From: Eubacterium sp. | GTDB lineage: Bacteria; Bacillota; Clostridia; Lachnospirales; Lachnospiraceae | Length of the DNA stretch: 64,000 nt | Direction of reading: 5' to 3' | NCBI GenBank assembly: GCA_022794015.1 | Contig: JAAWDZ010000052.1 | Coordinates: forward strand, 62,001 to 126,000 | Shown here: positions 17,232 through 25,493 of the stretch, one piece after another | Numbering within the stretch: position 1 is the stretch's first letter | Layout of the letters: every line of letters begins with the position of its first letter | The notes under the pieces: model-generated | Told to the model about the DNA's origin: nothing | The model's database searches: none | Seen by the model: the letters and a program-made list of their open reading frames with translations, nothing else | Program-made: the position numbers and the translations under genes

Positions 17232-18977
17232 CTAATCCCGCACCTTAATGTGCACCTCCCGCAGCTGCTGTTCTGTTACCGTTCCCGGCGCGCCGCACAT
17301 CAAATCCTCTGCGCCTGCGTTCATCGGATAAGCAATCACTTCCCGAATATTATCCTCGCCGCACAGTAACATAATCATCCGGTCTACCCCCGGCGCCATA
17401 CCCGCATGCGGCGGCGCACCATATTGAAATGCGTTGTATAATGCTCCGAATTTCGCTTTTAAAACCTCCTCATCATAGCCCGCAATCCCAAATGCTTTTA
17501 TCATCACCTGCAAATCATGGTTGCGGACTGCACCGGAAGAAAGCTCTATGCCGTTACATACAATATCGTACTGATATGCCAGAATTTCAAGCGGATCTTT
17601 TGTTTCCAATGCCTCAAGTCCTCCCTGCGGCATAGAAAACGGGTTGTGGGTAAAGCCGATTTTATTTGTATCCGGATCTTTTTCAAACATAGGGAAATCA
17701 TTTATATAACAGAAACGAAATGCCTTTTTCTCTGTAAGCTCCAGCTTTTCACCCAGCTCTGTACGGATTTGACCTGCATAATATGCAGCCTTCTCTTCTC
17801 TGTCGGCAATAAAGAAAATCGTATCGCCTGCTGAAAGATTTGCAAGTTTCGCAAGTTCATCCTTCAAATCTTCCGGAATAAACTTATCAATCGGCCCCTT
17901 GTAAGAGCCGTTCTCCATCACTTCCAGATAGCCAAGCCCTGCCATGCCGATTTTGGTTGCAAATTTTAACAACTTCTCGTGAAAGCCGTTTGACATTTTG
18001 GCGTGAACGCGGATGGCGCGCACTGTTCTTTTTAAAAACGGCTTAAAATCACATTTTTGAAAAAAATCCGTCACATCCATAATCCGAAGCGGATTCCTCA
18101 GATCCGGTTTATCTGTACCAAATTCCAGCATCGCCTGCCTGTAGCTGATGACCGGAAAAGGCGCCGCCGCCACCTCATAATCCTCCGGCGCAAATTTTTC
18201 AAATACTGCTGTCAAAACCTCTTCGCCAACTGCAAACACATCTTCCTGCGTGGCAAAACCCATCTCAAAATCCAACTGATAAAATTCTCCCGGCGAGCGG
18301 TCTGCCCTGGCGTCCTCATCGCGGAAGCACGGCGCAATCTGGAAATATTTATCAAAGCCGGACACCATCAAAAGCTGTTTATACTGCTGTGGCGCCTGCG
18401 GCAATGCATAAAATCTGCCTTTGTATTTGCGCGAAGGCACAATGTAATCCCTGGCGCCCTCCGGCGACGACGCGCAAAGAATCGGCGTCTGGATTTCCAA
18501 AAAACCCAGTTCTGTCATTTTCTGCCGCAAATATGCAATCACTTTGGAGCGGAAAATGATGTTATCCTTTACTTTCTGGTTGCGCAGATCCAGATAACGG
18601 TATTTTAAGCGCACATCCTCTCTGACCTCTTTACTGGCCTGTATTTCAAACGGAAGATTTTTATAAACATCTCCTAAAATATGAATTTCCTGCGCATTAA
18701 GCTCAATCGTTCCAGTTGGAATTTTCGGATTATAGGTTTCTTCATCACGTTTTTCCACGATCCCCTGAATCGAAAGCACCTGCTCCTTACGGATACCCCT
18801 TAACAGCTCCCCGTTGCGGAGAACCACCTGCATGACGGCATACATATCTCTCAAATCAAGAAAAGAAACCCCGCCGTGATCCCGGATATTTTCTACCCAT
18901 CCGGCCAGCCGGATCTTTCTGCCGATATCGGCCTCGCTCATTTGGTCCAATGTTGCATCTCTGTAAATGTTACTCAT
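17232..18977 (-). CDS. aspS: Aspartyl-tRNA synthetase, probably non-discriminating
   Basis: A class II synthetase of 581 residues: N-terminal OB-fold anticodon domain (GWVENIRDHGGVSFLDLRD), motif 2 with FRDEDARADRSPGEFYQLDFEM, the bacterial insertion domain, and motif 3 GMAPGVDRMIMLL. His34, in the RDHGG stretch, corresponds to the position where discriminating bacterial AspRS has Leu and non-discriminating ones have His (recalled from work on Pseudomonas AspRS). The second reported determinant is not the non-discriminating residue here (Glu). With gatCAB directly downstream and an Asn-type T-box upstream, charging of both tRNA-Asp and tRNA-Asn is the likely role. Confidence 0.95.
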   Translation of the reverse strand: MSNIYRDATLDQMSEADIGRKIRLAGWVENIRDHGGVSFLDLRDMYAVMQVVLRNGELLRGIRKEQVLSIQGIVEKRDEETYNPKIPTGTIELNAQEIHILGDVYKNLPFEIQASKEVREDVRLKYRYLDLRNQKVKDNIIFRSKVIAYLRQKMTELGFLEIQTPILCASSPEGARDYIVPSRKYKGRFYALPQAPQQYKQLLMVSGFDKYFQIAPCFRDEDARADRSPGEFYQLDFEMGFATQEDVFAVGEEVLTAVFEKFAPEDYEVAAAPFPVISYRQAMLEFGTDKPDLRNPLRIMDVTDFFQKCDFKPFLKRTVRAIRVHAKMSNGFHEKLLKFATKIGMAGLGYLEVMENGSYKGPIDKFIPEDLKDELAKLANLSAGDTIFFIADREEKAAYYAGQIRTELGEKLELTEKKAFRFCYINDFPMFEKDPDTNKIGFTHNPFSMPQGGLEALETKDPLEILAYQYDIVCNGIELSSGAVRNHDLQVMIKAFGIAGYDEEVLKAKFGALYNAFQYGAPPHAGMAPGVDRMIMLLCGEDNIREVIAYPMNAGAEDLMCGAPGTVTEQQLREVHIKVRD

Positions 18978-19043
18978 AAAAATTCTCCTTTCTGAGCTAT
19001 TCCGGGGAATTATTTTCCTATAGATCGAAATCTCCTATATCAC

Positions 19044-19336
19044 AAAAAACGCCCCGGAATACGTGTATAGTATTCCGGGGCGAATAATCGTCTTATCCGT
19101 GGTGCCACCCGCATTGGAACATAACAAATATAACTGTTATCTTCCCACTCTATGTGCTTAACGCGCACGTACGTACTGACCTACCCCGTGCGGCTGCCGC
19201 CTGCCCGTATTCAACCAGTCTGCTCCGGAGTGTTCCCGCTGACCTCTCTTCCGAACAACGCTCTCAGTCGGTGACGTTGTATTCCTGTCGGCGCCTAAAA
19301 TCAGGAGTCTCCTTCATCGCTTTACTTCTTTATTTT
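19044..19336 (-). ncRNA. T-box riboswitch leader, Asn-type specifier, controlling aspS-gatCAB
   Basis: The minus-strand leader has the T-box core GGGTGGCACCACGG (19096-19112 region), followed by a perfect 13-bp terminator (19050-19062 with 19070-19082) and six T. In stem I the GA motif CTGAGAG is followed by a distal stem CGTTG/CAGCG and then GGGAACACTCCGGAG. The specifier read in the usual position before ACTCCGGAG is AAC (Asn) at 19232-19234; GAA (Glu) overlaps it by one base. The TGGC of the T-box pairs with a tRNA end having discriminator G, which fits Asn, Asp and Glu tRNAs and argues against His (CAC). Uncharged tRNA should allow readthrough. Confidence 0.9.
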
Positions 19337-19342
19337 GATAAA

Positions 19343-19371
19343 GTTATACCATAACTTTTTTTAAATTGCAA
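19343..19371 (-). promoter_or_regulatory. Sigma-A promoter of the T-box/aspS-gatCAB operon
   Basis: On the minus strand: TTGCAA (19366-19371), 17-base spacer, TATAAC (19343-19348), placing the RNA start near 19336, just before stem I of the T-box. The 130 bases from here to the argD stop hold no gene or clear terminator. Confidence 0.65.
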
Positions 19372-19507
19372 GTTTTTTATTTTAATCCTGCAAGTGACAG
19401 CTGATTTTGGGATTCCATACAAGCCTTATCAATGCCCTTTACCGGGATTAGATGTATTACCTTTCTTTATTTTATGTTCATAAACTTCCGCTGCATTTTT
19501 CATTATC

Positions 19508-20707
19508 TTACCCGTATAGCAAGATGCCATCCATGATAGCAAACATTCTGTCTACGTGCTCTTCTTCTATGATAAGCGGCGGTACGAAGCGAAGTACATC
19601 CGTACCTGCTGTAATCAGAATCAGACCCTTTTCCAGAGCTTTCTTCGATATTTCTCCCACCGGGACGGCGGGAGAAAGCTGTAACCCCTGCATCAGGCCC
19701 ATGCCACGGTGGGCAATAATGCAGCCATGTTTATCCTTGAGTTCATCCAGACGATCCCACAGATAATCTGCGATTTTTTGTACATGAGATGTAATTTTAT
19801 CGCGTTCCATAATTTCAAATACAGCGCTTACGGCTGTACCGGCAAAAGGATTGCCGCCGTATGTAGTTCCGTGATCGCCCGGAATCAGGGACTTTTGCGC
19901 TACGCGTTCCGTCAGCAAAAATGCGCCTACGGGAACGCCGCAGCCAAGGGCTTTTGCAGCGGTCATAATGTCCGGTTTTATGTTATAGTTCTGCCATGCG
20001 AACATTTTACCGGTTCGGCCCATACCGCACTGGATTTCATCTAAGATTAAGAGGATGTCTCTTTCCTTACAAAGTTCCGCGACTCCTTCGATAAATTCTT
20101 TTGTAGCAGGATAAATGCCGCCTTCTCCCTGTATGGTTTCCATGATAACGGCACAGGTTTTTTCACTGACCTGAGCTTTGACGCTGTCTAAGTTGTTGAA
20201 TTCGGCGAAGCGGATGCCGGGCAGCAGCGGTTCAAAGGGTTCCTGGTAGTGTTTGTTGCCAGTTACAGAAAGTGCGCCCAGGGTTCTGCCGTGAAAAGAC
20301 CCCTTCATGGCTATCATTTCGTGGCCCGCATGGCCGTCCCTTGTATAAGCGTATTTTTTAGCTGCTTTAATAGCGCCCTCTATCGCCTCTGCACCGCTGT
20401 TAGTAAAAAACACACGATCCATTCCACTGGCTTTTTTGATCAACTCTGCGGCTTTGATAATCGGCGGATTGTAATAGAGATTGGATGTATGCAGCAGCAT
20501 ATCTACCTGAGTCTTTAACGCTGCTTTGTATTCTTCGTTACCGTAGCCCAGTGCGCAAACTGCAATTCCGGCTGCAAAATCCAGATATTTTTTTCCGTTC
20601 GTATCAAATAAATAAACATCCCTGCCCTTTTCCAGCACAATGCCGTAACGGTTGTAGGTATGCAGCAGATCCAGTTCCGCCCGTTCCATATATCCTAAGT
20701 TATCCAT
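19508..20707 (-). CDS. argD: Acetylornithine aminotransferase
   Basis: A PLP enzyme that converts N-acetylglutamate semialdehyde to N-acetylornithine. The 399-residue class III aminotransferase has the [13 protein letters not shown] motif, the PLP-contacting [15 protein letters not shown] and the Schiff-base Lys in [11 protein letters not shown]. It overlaps argB by 8 bases and is the last gene of argC-GNAT-argJ-argB-argD. Confidence 0.95.
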   Translation of the reverse strand: MDNLGYMERAELDLLHTYNRYGIVLEKGRDVYLFDTNGKKYLDFAAGIAVCALGYGNEEYKAALKTQVDMLLHTSNLYYNPPIIKAAELIKKASGMDRVFFTNSGAEAIEGAIKAAKKYAYTRDGHAGHEMIAMKGSFHGRTLGALSVTGNKHYQEPFEPLLPGIRFAEFNNLDSVKAQVSEKTCAVIMETIQGEGGIYPATKEFIEGVAELCKERDILLILDEIQCGMGRTGKMFAWQNYNIKPDIMTAAKALGCGVPVGAFLLTERVAQKSLIPGDHGTTYGGNPFAGTAVSAVFEIMERDKITSHVQKIADYLWDRLDELKDKHGCIIAHRGMGLMQGLQLSPAVPVGEISKKALEKGLILITAGTDVLRFVPPLIIEEEHVDRMFAIMDGILLYG

Positions 20708-21599
20708 GATAATATTTCGTCTCCTTTTCTCCTATAATTGCAGTGCCGATACCCTTATTGGTAAAAATTTCTAACAGCAGACAATGCGCAATACGCCCGT
20801 CTAAGATATGTACTCTGGAAACGCCGTTCTCAATGGCTTCAATACAGTTGTTCAGCTTCGGCAGCATACCTCCGCCGATATTGCCGTCTGCAATCAGATT
20901 TTTTGCTTCAGAAATCGAAAGCTCTGAAATCAGTGTGGATTTGTCCTCCGGATCCTTGTACACGCCTTCAATATCCGTCAAAAATGCCAGCTTCTCTGCG
21001 TTTACCGCACGGGCAATGGCGCAGGCGGCATCGTCTGCATTGATGTTGTAGGTGTCATATGCATCGTCAATTCCGATGGGACAGACAATCGGCAGAAAGT
21101 CTTTTTCCAGAAGATCGTAAAGAATTTTGGGGTTGACCTCTTTGATTTCGCCGACATACCCAATGTCCTGTCCTTTAGAATATTTTTTGTCTACACGTAA
21201 AAGACCGCCGTCCTTGCCGCTGATGCCGACTGCAAGCACCCCCAGCTGTTCTACCAGCTGTACCAGGGATTTATTGACGCGTCCGAGCACCATTTCTGCA
21301 ATTTCCATCGTGGCTTCATCCGTTTTGCGAAGCCCGTTTACAAATTCCGGCTCCATGCCGACCTTCCCGACCCATTTACTGATTTCCCTGCCGCCGCCGT
21401 GTACGATAATCGGCTTAAAGCCTACCAGTTTAAGCAGCGTAACATCCTGAATGACCTGACGTTTTAATTCTTCGTCCACCATGGCGCTGCCGCCGTATTT
21501 CACAACAATGATTTTACGGTTAAATCTCTGAATGTAGGGTAAAGCTTCGATCAAAACCTCAGCTTTCCCCATGATTTCCTGCATTGCATTTTGTTCCAT
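20700..21599 (-). CDS. argB: Acetylglutamate kinase
   Basis: ArgB phosphorylates N-acetylglutamate. The 299-residue amino-acid kinase fold protein has [30 protein letters not shown] and GGMLPKL. The start is [16 protein letters not shown] at 21599, with AGGAGC upstream; the N-terminal helix before the kinase core is typical of arginine-feedback-inhibited hexameric ArgB, so inhibition by arginine is possible. It follows argJ after a 216-base gap that holds two copies of a short repeat. Confidence 0.95.
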   Translation of the reverse strand: MEQNAMQEIMGKAEVLIEALPYIQRFNRKIIVVKYGGSAMVDEELKRQVIQDVTLLKLVGFKPIIVHGGGREISKWVGKVGMEPEFVNGLRKTDEATMEIAEMVLGRVNKSLVQLVEQLGVLAVGISGKDGGLLRVDKKYSKGQDIGYVGEIKEVNPKILYDLLEKDFLPIVCPIGIDDAYDTYNINADDAACAIARAVNAEKLAFLTDIEGVYKDPEDKSTLISELSISEAKNLIADGNIGGGMLPKLNNCIEAIENGVSRVHILDGRIAHCLLLEIFTNKGIGTAIIGEKETKYYHG

Positions 21600-21687
21600 T
21601 ATTCTGCTCCTTTTTTCTATGTATATTGTTGTGGTAAAAACATATGTGGCTGGCAAATAACCTGTCCGTTTTCATACCAAACCTCCA

Positions 21688-21771
21688 TGCCATTTGGCAC
21701 TATTAAGGATACCCTAAAGGATACCTCTATGCCATTCGGCAATAATAAAGAAACCCTCCTTGAGCTTGCCA
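21688..21771. repeat. Two 42-bp direct repeats with palindromic core, argJ-argB gap
   Basis: TGCCATTTGGCA (21688-21699) and TGCCATTCGGCA (21730-21741) are near-identical palindromic cores exactly 42 bases apart. Similar flanks follow each (TATTAAGGATACCCT and AATAAAGAAACCCTCC). The core resembles that of the 22-bp repeats at 4189 and 13679, with TGCC in place of GGCC. The rest of the 216-base gap shows no gene. Confidence 0.5.
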
Positions 21772-21815
21772 AAAACGTAGTCATACAGCCCCCTGACTTC
21801 CACCCAAATGGATCA

Positions 21816-23039
21816 CTAAGACCGATAATCCGCATTGATCTTCACATAGTCATACGTCAAATCGCATCCCCATGCCGTCGCCTCATATTCTCCCATCTTC
21901 ACATCCGCAATTGCCGTAACCTCCGGTTCCGACAAAATCTTCGTAGCCATCTCCTCACTGTAATCCAGAGCCACGCCATTCTCTATAATCTGCATCCTGC
22001 CTGCCGCACTCTCAAAAAACAAATCCACCTTCTGCGGATCAAACTGCACGCCGGAATACCCCATTGCACACAGGATTCTGCCCCAGTTTGCATCATGCCC
22101 ATATATCGCTGCTTTCGTCAGATTCGACGTAATCACCGCTTTACTCAAAACTCTGGCATCCTCTTTACTTTTCGCTCCGGTTACTTTGACTTCAAACAGG
22201 GCTGTCGCGCCTTCTCCGTCTCCTGCCATCTGCTTTGCAAGCGCCGTATTCACCTCATTCAAAGCCTTCTTAAACGCCTCATAATCCTCATTTCTTTCCG
22301 TAATTACCGGATTCTTCGCCGCCCCATTTGCCAGCAGCAGCACCGTATCATTCGTCGAGGTATCCCCGTCCACAGAAACCATATTATAGGTATCCACAAT
22401 ATCCTCCCGCAGCGCCTCGCACAAAAGCTCCTTCGAAATCGCCGCATCCGTCGTAAGAAATCCCAGCATCGTACACATATTCGGATGAATCATTCCCGAT
22501 CCCTTGCACATACCGCCGACGGTGACCGTCACACCCCCTGCTTCAAACGATACCGCCGCTTCCTTTTCATGCGTATCCGTCGTCATAATCGCCCTGGCCG
22601 CTTCCTGTCCCGCAGCCCGGCTGTCGCTTAAACACGGCGCCATGGCAGCAATCCCATCCGCAATCTTTTCCATCGGAAGCTGCTGTCCAATCACGCCCGT
22701 TGACGCCACGCAGACCGAATCCGCCGGAATTTTCAAAAGCTCTGCTGCCTTTTTGGCCGTCTGCCTGCAGCAGGAAAGCCCTTCTTCTCCTGTACAGGCA
22801 TTGGCAATTCCCGCATTGATTACCACCGCATGAACCGCTGCACTTTCCTTTACGATTTTTTTATCCCACTTTACCGGCGCCGCCTGTACCACATTTGTCG
22901 TAAACGTTCCCGCCGCCACGCAGGGAATCTCGCTGTAAATTAACGCCATATCTTTCCTGTTTGTATATTTAATCCCTGCCGCTTTAGATGCTGCCGAAAA
23001 TCCCTTTGCCGCGGTCACGCCGCCGTGTATTTTTTCCAT
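21816..23039 (-). CDS. argJ: Bifunctional ornithine acetyltransferase / N-acetylglutamate synthase
   Basis: ArgJ recycles the acetyl group from acetylornithine to glutamate and, if bifunctional, also makes N-acetylglutamate from acetyl-CoA. The 407-residue precursor contains the self-cleavage region MIHPNMCTMLGFLTTD; the Thr of CTML becomes the N-terminal nucleophile of the beta chain. The residue before it is Cys instead of the usual Ala. The HDANWGRILCAMGYSG motif is present. It lies 11 bases after a GNAT gene. Confidence 0.95.
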   Translation of the reverse strand: MEKIHGGVTAAKGFSAASKAAGIKYTNRKDMALIYSEIPCVAAGTFTTNVVQAAPVKWDKKIVKESAAVHAVVINAGIANACTGEEGLSCCRQTAKKAAELLKIPADSVCVASTGVIGQQLPMEKIADGIAAMAPCLSDSRAAGQEAARAIMTTDTHEKEAAVSFEAGGVTVTVGGMCKGSGMIHPNMCTMLGFLTTDAAISKELLCEALREDIVDTYNMVSVDGDTSTNDTVLLLANGAAKNPVITERNEDYEAFKKALNEVNTALAKQMAGDGEGATALFEVKVTGAKSKEDARVLSKAVITSNLTKAAIYGHDANWGRILCAMGYSGVQFDPQKVDLFFESAAGRMQIIENGVALDYSEEMATKILSEPEVTAIADVKMGEYEATAWGCDLTYDYVKINADYRS

Positions 23040-23050
23040 GCCTTCCTCCT

Positions 23051-23506
23051 CTATCTTTCATTAAATTTTGTAATGTTTTCTTCATTTAACGTAAAATCAT
23101 AATAATTCAAATCCTGTCTGAATGTCCAGCCTACGCTTTTCCAGAACTGATTCCCGACCTCATTGTCCGCAAATGCAATCAGGCAGACCTTGTTGATCCG
23201 CTCCACCTGCAGCGCCTTCATTGCAGCCACCGCCATAGCCTTACCAATTCCATGCTTACGGTATCCTTCCTCTACACAGACATGGTAAAAGCAGCCGCGC
23301 CGCCCGTCATGCCCGCACAAAATCGCACCAACGATTCCTCTATCCGTCTCCGCTACGATACTCGTCGTCGGATTGCGCCGCAAGAACCGCTCCACGCCTT
23401 CCTTCGAATCGTCAATGCTGCGGATGCCAAAGCCCTTTATTCCCATCCACAGCCTGTATACGTTCGCGTAATCCTCCATCTGCATTTCCCGGATTTTAAA
23501 ATCCAT
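23051..23506 (-). CDS. GNAT acetyltransferase within the arg operon
   Basis: A 151-residue GNAT protein with acetyl-CoA loop GYRKHGIGKAMAV and the C-terminal NQFWKSVGWTFRQDLNYY. The start was set at MDFKIREMQM (23506), with GGAGG upstream; an ATG 12 bases earlier overlaps that site. It lies between argC and argJ in the same direction (80 and 11 bases apart), so it is part of the arginine operon. It could serve as an auxiliary N-acetylglutamate synthase or modify another amine; the sequence does not decide. It is shorter than classical ArgA and has no amino-acid-kinase domain. Confidence 0.75.
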   Translation of the reverse strand: MDFKIREMQMEDYANVYRLWMGIKGFGIRSIDDSKEGVERFLRRNPTTSIVAETDRGIVGAILCGHDGRRGCFYHVCVEEGYRKHGIGKAMAVAAMKALQVERINKVCLIAFADNEVGNQFWKSVGWTFRQDLNYYDFTLNEENITKFNER

Positions 23507-23586
23507 CGTATCCTCCATCTTTCTGTGTTGTTATTCACGGCTCATAGTATCGTTCGCAGCTACAGTTCGTATCAGAGCCGGTCCCA

Positions 23587-24627
23587 TCACGGAAACATCG
23601 GAACCAGCTTTAACCCTTCCGCTTCATCCTCTCCAAACAGCAGATTCATATTCTGCACTGCCTGGCCTGCCGCACCTTTTACCAAATTATCCAGCGCACC
23701 CATTAGAATCACGCGCCCGGTTCTCTCATCTATTTTAAAATTCACATCTACATAATTGCTGCCCTCCACCCATTTTGTTTCCGGACAGTCATCCTCATCC
23801 AAAAGACGCACAAACTGCTCTTTTGCAAAATACTTCTCATACGCCGCCCGCACCGTTTCACTGGAAACGCCTTCCTTTAGCTTCGCGTATTCCGTCACTA
23901 AAATTCCACGGTTCATCGGTACCAGATGCGGAGTAAAATTCACCAGAACCTCTTTCCCGGCCGCATAGGTAAGCTGCTCTTCAATCTCCGGCGTATGCCT
24001 GTGGCTTGCTACTCCATATGCCTTGATATTTTCATTTACCTCGCAGAACAGATTCGGCACCTTCGCGCCTCTTCCTGCCCCCGACGTCCCCGACTTCGCA
24101 TCAATAATCAGCGTATCTGTATCAATCAGCCCTTCCTTCACAAGCGGATAAGCCGTCAGAATCGAACAGGTCGTATAACAGCCCGGATTTGCCACAAGCC
24201 GCGCCACCTTCACCTTTTCCCGGTTAATTTCACAAAGTCCGTATACCGCCTCTTGTATCAGCTGCGGCGACTTATGCTCTATCTGATACCACTTCTCATA
24301 CACCGCCACGTCTTTTATCCGGTAATCGGCGCTCAAATCCACAATCTTCACCCGATTTAAAATATCCTCTGTCAAAACCGACGCCAGATAACCCTGTGGT
24401 GTCGCTGTAAAAATGACATCCACCTGATCCGCCAGCTCCGAAAGATTGTCATCCAGACATGTATCTTCCACAATCTGAAACATGTTCCGGTACACATTCG
24501 CGTATTTTTTATCTATATAGCTTTTGGAGCCAAACCATTTGATTTCGGCGTTTCTGTGCCCAAGGAGAAGCCGCACCAGCTCCCCGCCTGCATAACCGGT
24601 CGCTCCGATAATTCCTGCTCTAATCAT
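23587..24627 (-). CDS. argC: N-acetyl-gamma-glutamyl-phosphate reductase
   Basis: NADPH-dependent reduction of N-acetylglutamyl phosphate to the semialdehyde. The 346-residue product has the nucleotide-binding GIIGATGYAGGEL at its N terminus and catalytic Cys in NPGCYTTCS, with later HRHTPEIEEQL and VNFTPHLVPMNRGI. An ATG at 24627 is preferred; a GTG three codons earlier is also open. It is the first gene of the arg operon on minus. Confidence 0.95.
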   Translation of the reverse strand: MIRAGIIGATGYAGGELVRLLLGHRNAEIKWFGSKSYIDKKYANVYRNMFQIVEDTCLDDNLSELADQVDVIFTATPQGYLASVLTEDILNRVKIVDLSADYRIKDVAVYEKWYQIEHKSPQLIQEAVYGLCEINREKVKVARLVANPGCYTTCSILTAYPLVKEGLIDTDTLIIDAKSGTSGAGRGAKVPNLFCEVNENIKAYGVASHRHTPEIEEQLTYAAGKEVLVNFTPHLVPMNRGILVTEYAKLKEGVSSETVRAAYEKYFAKEQFVRLLDEDDCPETKWVEGSNYVDVNFKIDERTGRVILMGALDNLVKGAAGQAVQNMNLLFGEDEAEGLKLVPMFP

Positions 24628-24779
24628 ATGTATCACTCTGCTTTCTGTAAATTTTTCTGTTTTAAAACTGCATCCTCTATATTAGTACAAATCCCCGAAT
24701 CCGTAAAGAGGGAACTACGGTTTTTGGGTGTATGGGCTGTTGTGGGTAGTTGGATGAGGGACGCCAGACAGAGGACAGG

Positions 24780-25268
24780 GGGCGGGGTGGGGGATGCAGG
24801 TTTCCGGACTTTACCTGAGTGTATTCCCGCCAGAACCTAAAGCCCCGACAATTCCTATATCTCTACCAGAAACTGACAGCCTTACAACTCTTGCAGCTTC
24901 TCCAGAAACCTGCTGCTCGAAAATTCTTGTACCTTCTTTCAGAAACCTGCAGCCTTCACCCCTCTCCCTACAGGATTGGAATAACGTAGTCGGGGAGAGC
25001 CTGCGGCAGAGGGGGCTTGCTTTATGGCCTTGTAACTGGGAGTCAGAGCTTCTTAAACAGTCCCTGCACGATCAGGAATTGGCGGACAGGACGTCCGCCA
25101 AAGCCTCTTAGCGCCACGGATGGCGCTTTAAGAGGCGGTTCCGTCCGCATTGGGCCAAAGGCTTTGGGACTGTTTTAGAAGCTCTGGCTTCCAGTTACAC
25201 AGACATAAACCAGCCCCCTCTGCCGCAGGCTCTCCCCGGCGTACCTTATCCACCCCGCCCATTTTTGA
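24780..25268 (+). other. Large structured element (candidate ncRNA or repeat element), argC-argG gap
   Basis: A 480-base non-coding block has nested complementarity. An outer 11-bp stem GGGCGGGGTGG (24780-24790) pairs with CCACCCCGCCC (25250-25260) and is followed by ATTTTTG. An inner pair of arms, 24991-25064 and 25166-25238, is complementary over about 74 bases, the first 27 bp perfectly. The apical part holds TTGGCGGAC/GTCCGCCAA (25079-25101) and a 34-base hairpin at 25103-25136. Alternative pairing CCAAAGCC (25098-25105) with GGCTTTGG (25160-25167) is possible. The GC content is far above the flanking AT-rich DNA. It may be a structured RNA with its own terminator or a non-autonomous mobile element. 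I know no family that matches. Confidence 0.55.
24830..24960. repeat. 36-bp degenerate tandem repeats inside the structured element
   Basis: Units beginning CCAGAA(A)CC start at 24830, 24866, 24902 and 24939, a period of 36-37 bases with no spacers. Consensus features are CCAGAAACCTGCAGCC then a TTCTTGTA-like block and CTTCT. An inverted copy of the head (GCAGGTTTCCGGA, 24796-24808) lies just to the left and can pair with the units. There is no convincing reading frame. Confidence 0.55.
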
Positions 25269-25299
25269 ATAATTATACATATATTATGCATAATATGCA
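25266..25299. promoter_or_regulatory. Paired ArgR operators (ARG boxes) upstream of argG
   Basis: TGAATAATTATACA (25266-25279) matches the ArgR consensus TGAATwwwwATTCA with one mismatch. TGCATAATATGCA (25287-25299) is a second, perfect dyad. Their centres are about 20.5 bp apart, the spacing of paired ARG boxes. A weaker third site, TGTATATTTTTTCA (25360-25373), directly abuts the argG -35 element. Repression of argG by ArgR-arginine is inferred; the divergent argC operon may share control. Confidence 0.6.
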
Positions 25300-25374
25300 A
25301 TCCTTTTTTTATTTTTCCCATAAAGTCAACAATTATTTTATAACATACATCTCAATAAATGTATATTTTTTCAC

Positions 25375-25403
25375 TTGTCTTTTTAAAAGGATTGTTGTAT
25401 ATT
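25375..25403 (+). promoter_or_regulatory. Sigma-A promoter of argG
   Basis: TTGTCT (25375-25380), 17-base spacer, TATATT (25398-25403), start near 25410 and a leader of about 85 bases to the ATG. The weak ARG box ends 2 bases before the -35. Confidence 0.65.
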
Positions 25404-25493
25404 ATTTGGTAACGGCAGGCTGTGAATTCCCGTTTGATTTGTCGGGAAGCTGTACGGCCATTATTAAAATAATAGAAAGGATGTTATTTCACT

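Noticed and set aside
19050-19082. A stand-alone terminator of a gene upstream of aspS
   Set aside because: It is the terminator half of the T-box, directly after the GGGTGGCACCACGG motif.
21591-22631. A 346-codon plus-strand gene opposite argJ
   Set aside because: It is antisense to the well-conserved argJ, has no family and begins in short repeats; it is an open-frame shadow.
24830-24960. CRISPR array, because of the 36-bp period
   Set aside because: Units are contiguous and degenerate, with no spacers, and no cas genes are present.
24556-25111. Plus-strand protein genes in the argC-argG gap
   Set aside because: The frames start inside argC or cross the repeats and hairpin arms, lack ribosome-binding sites and have no recognisable domain.
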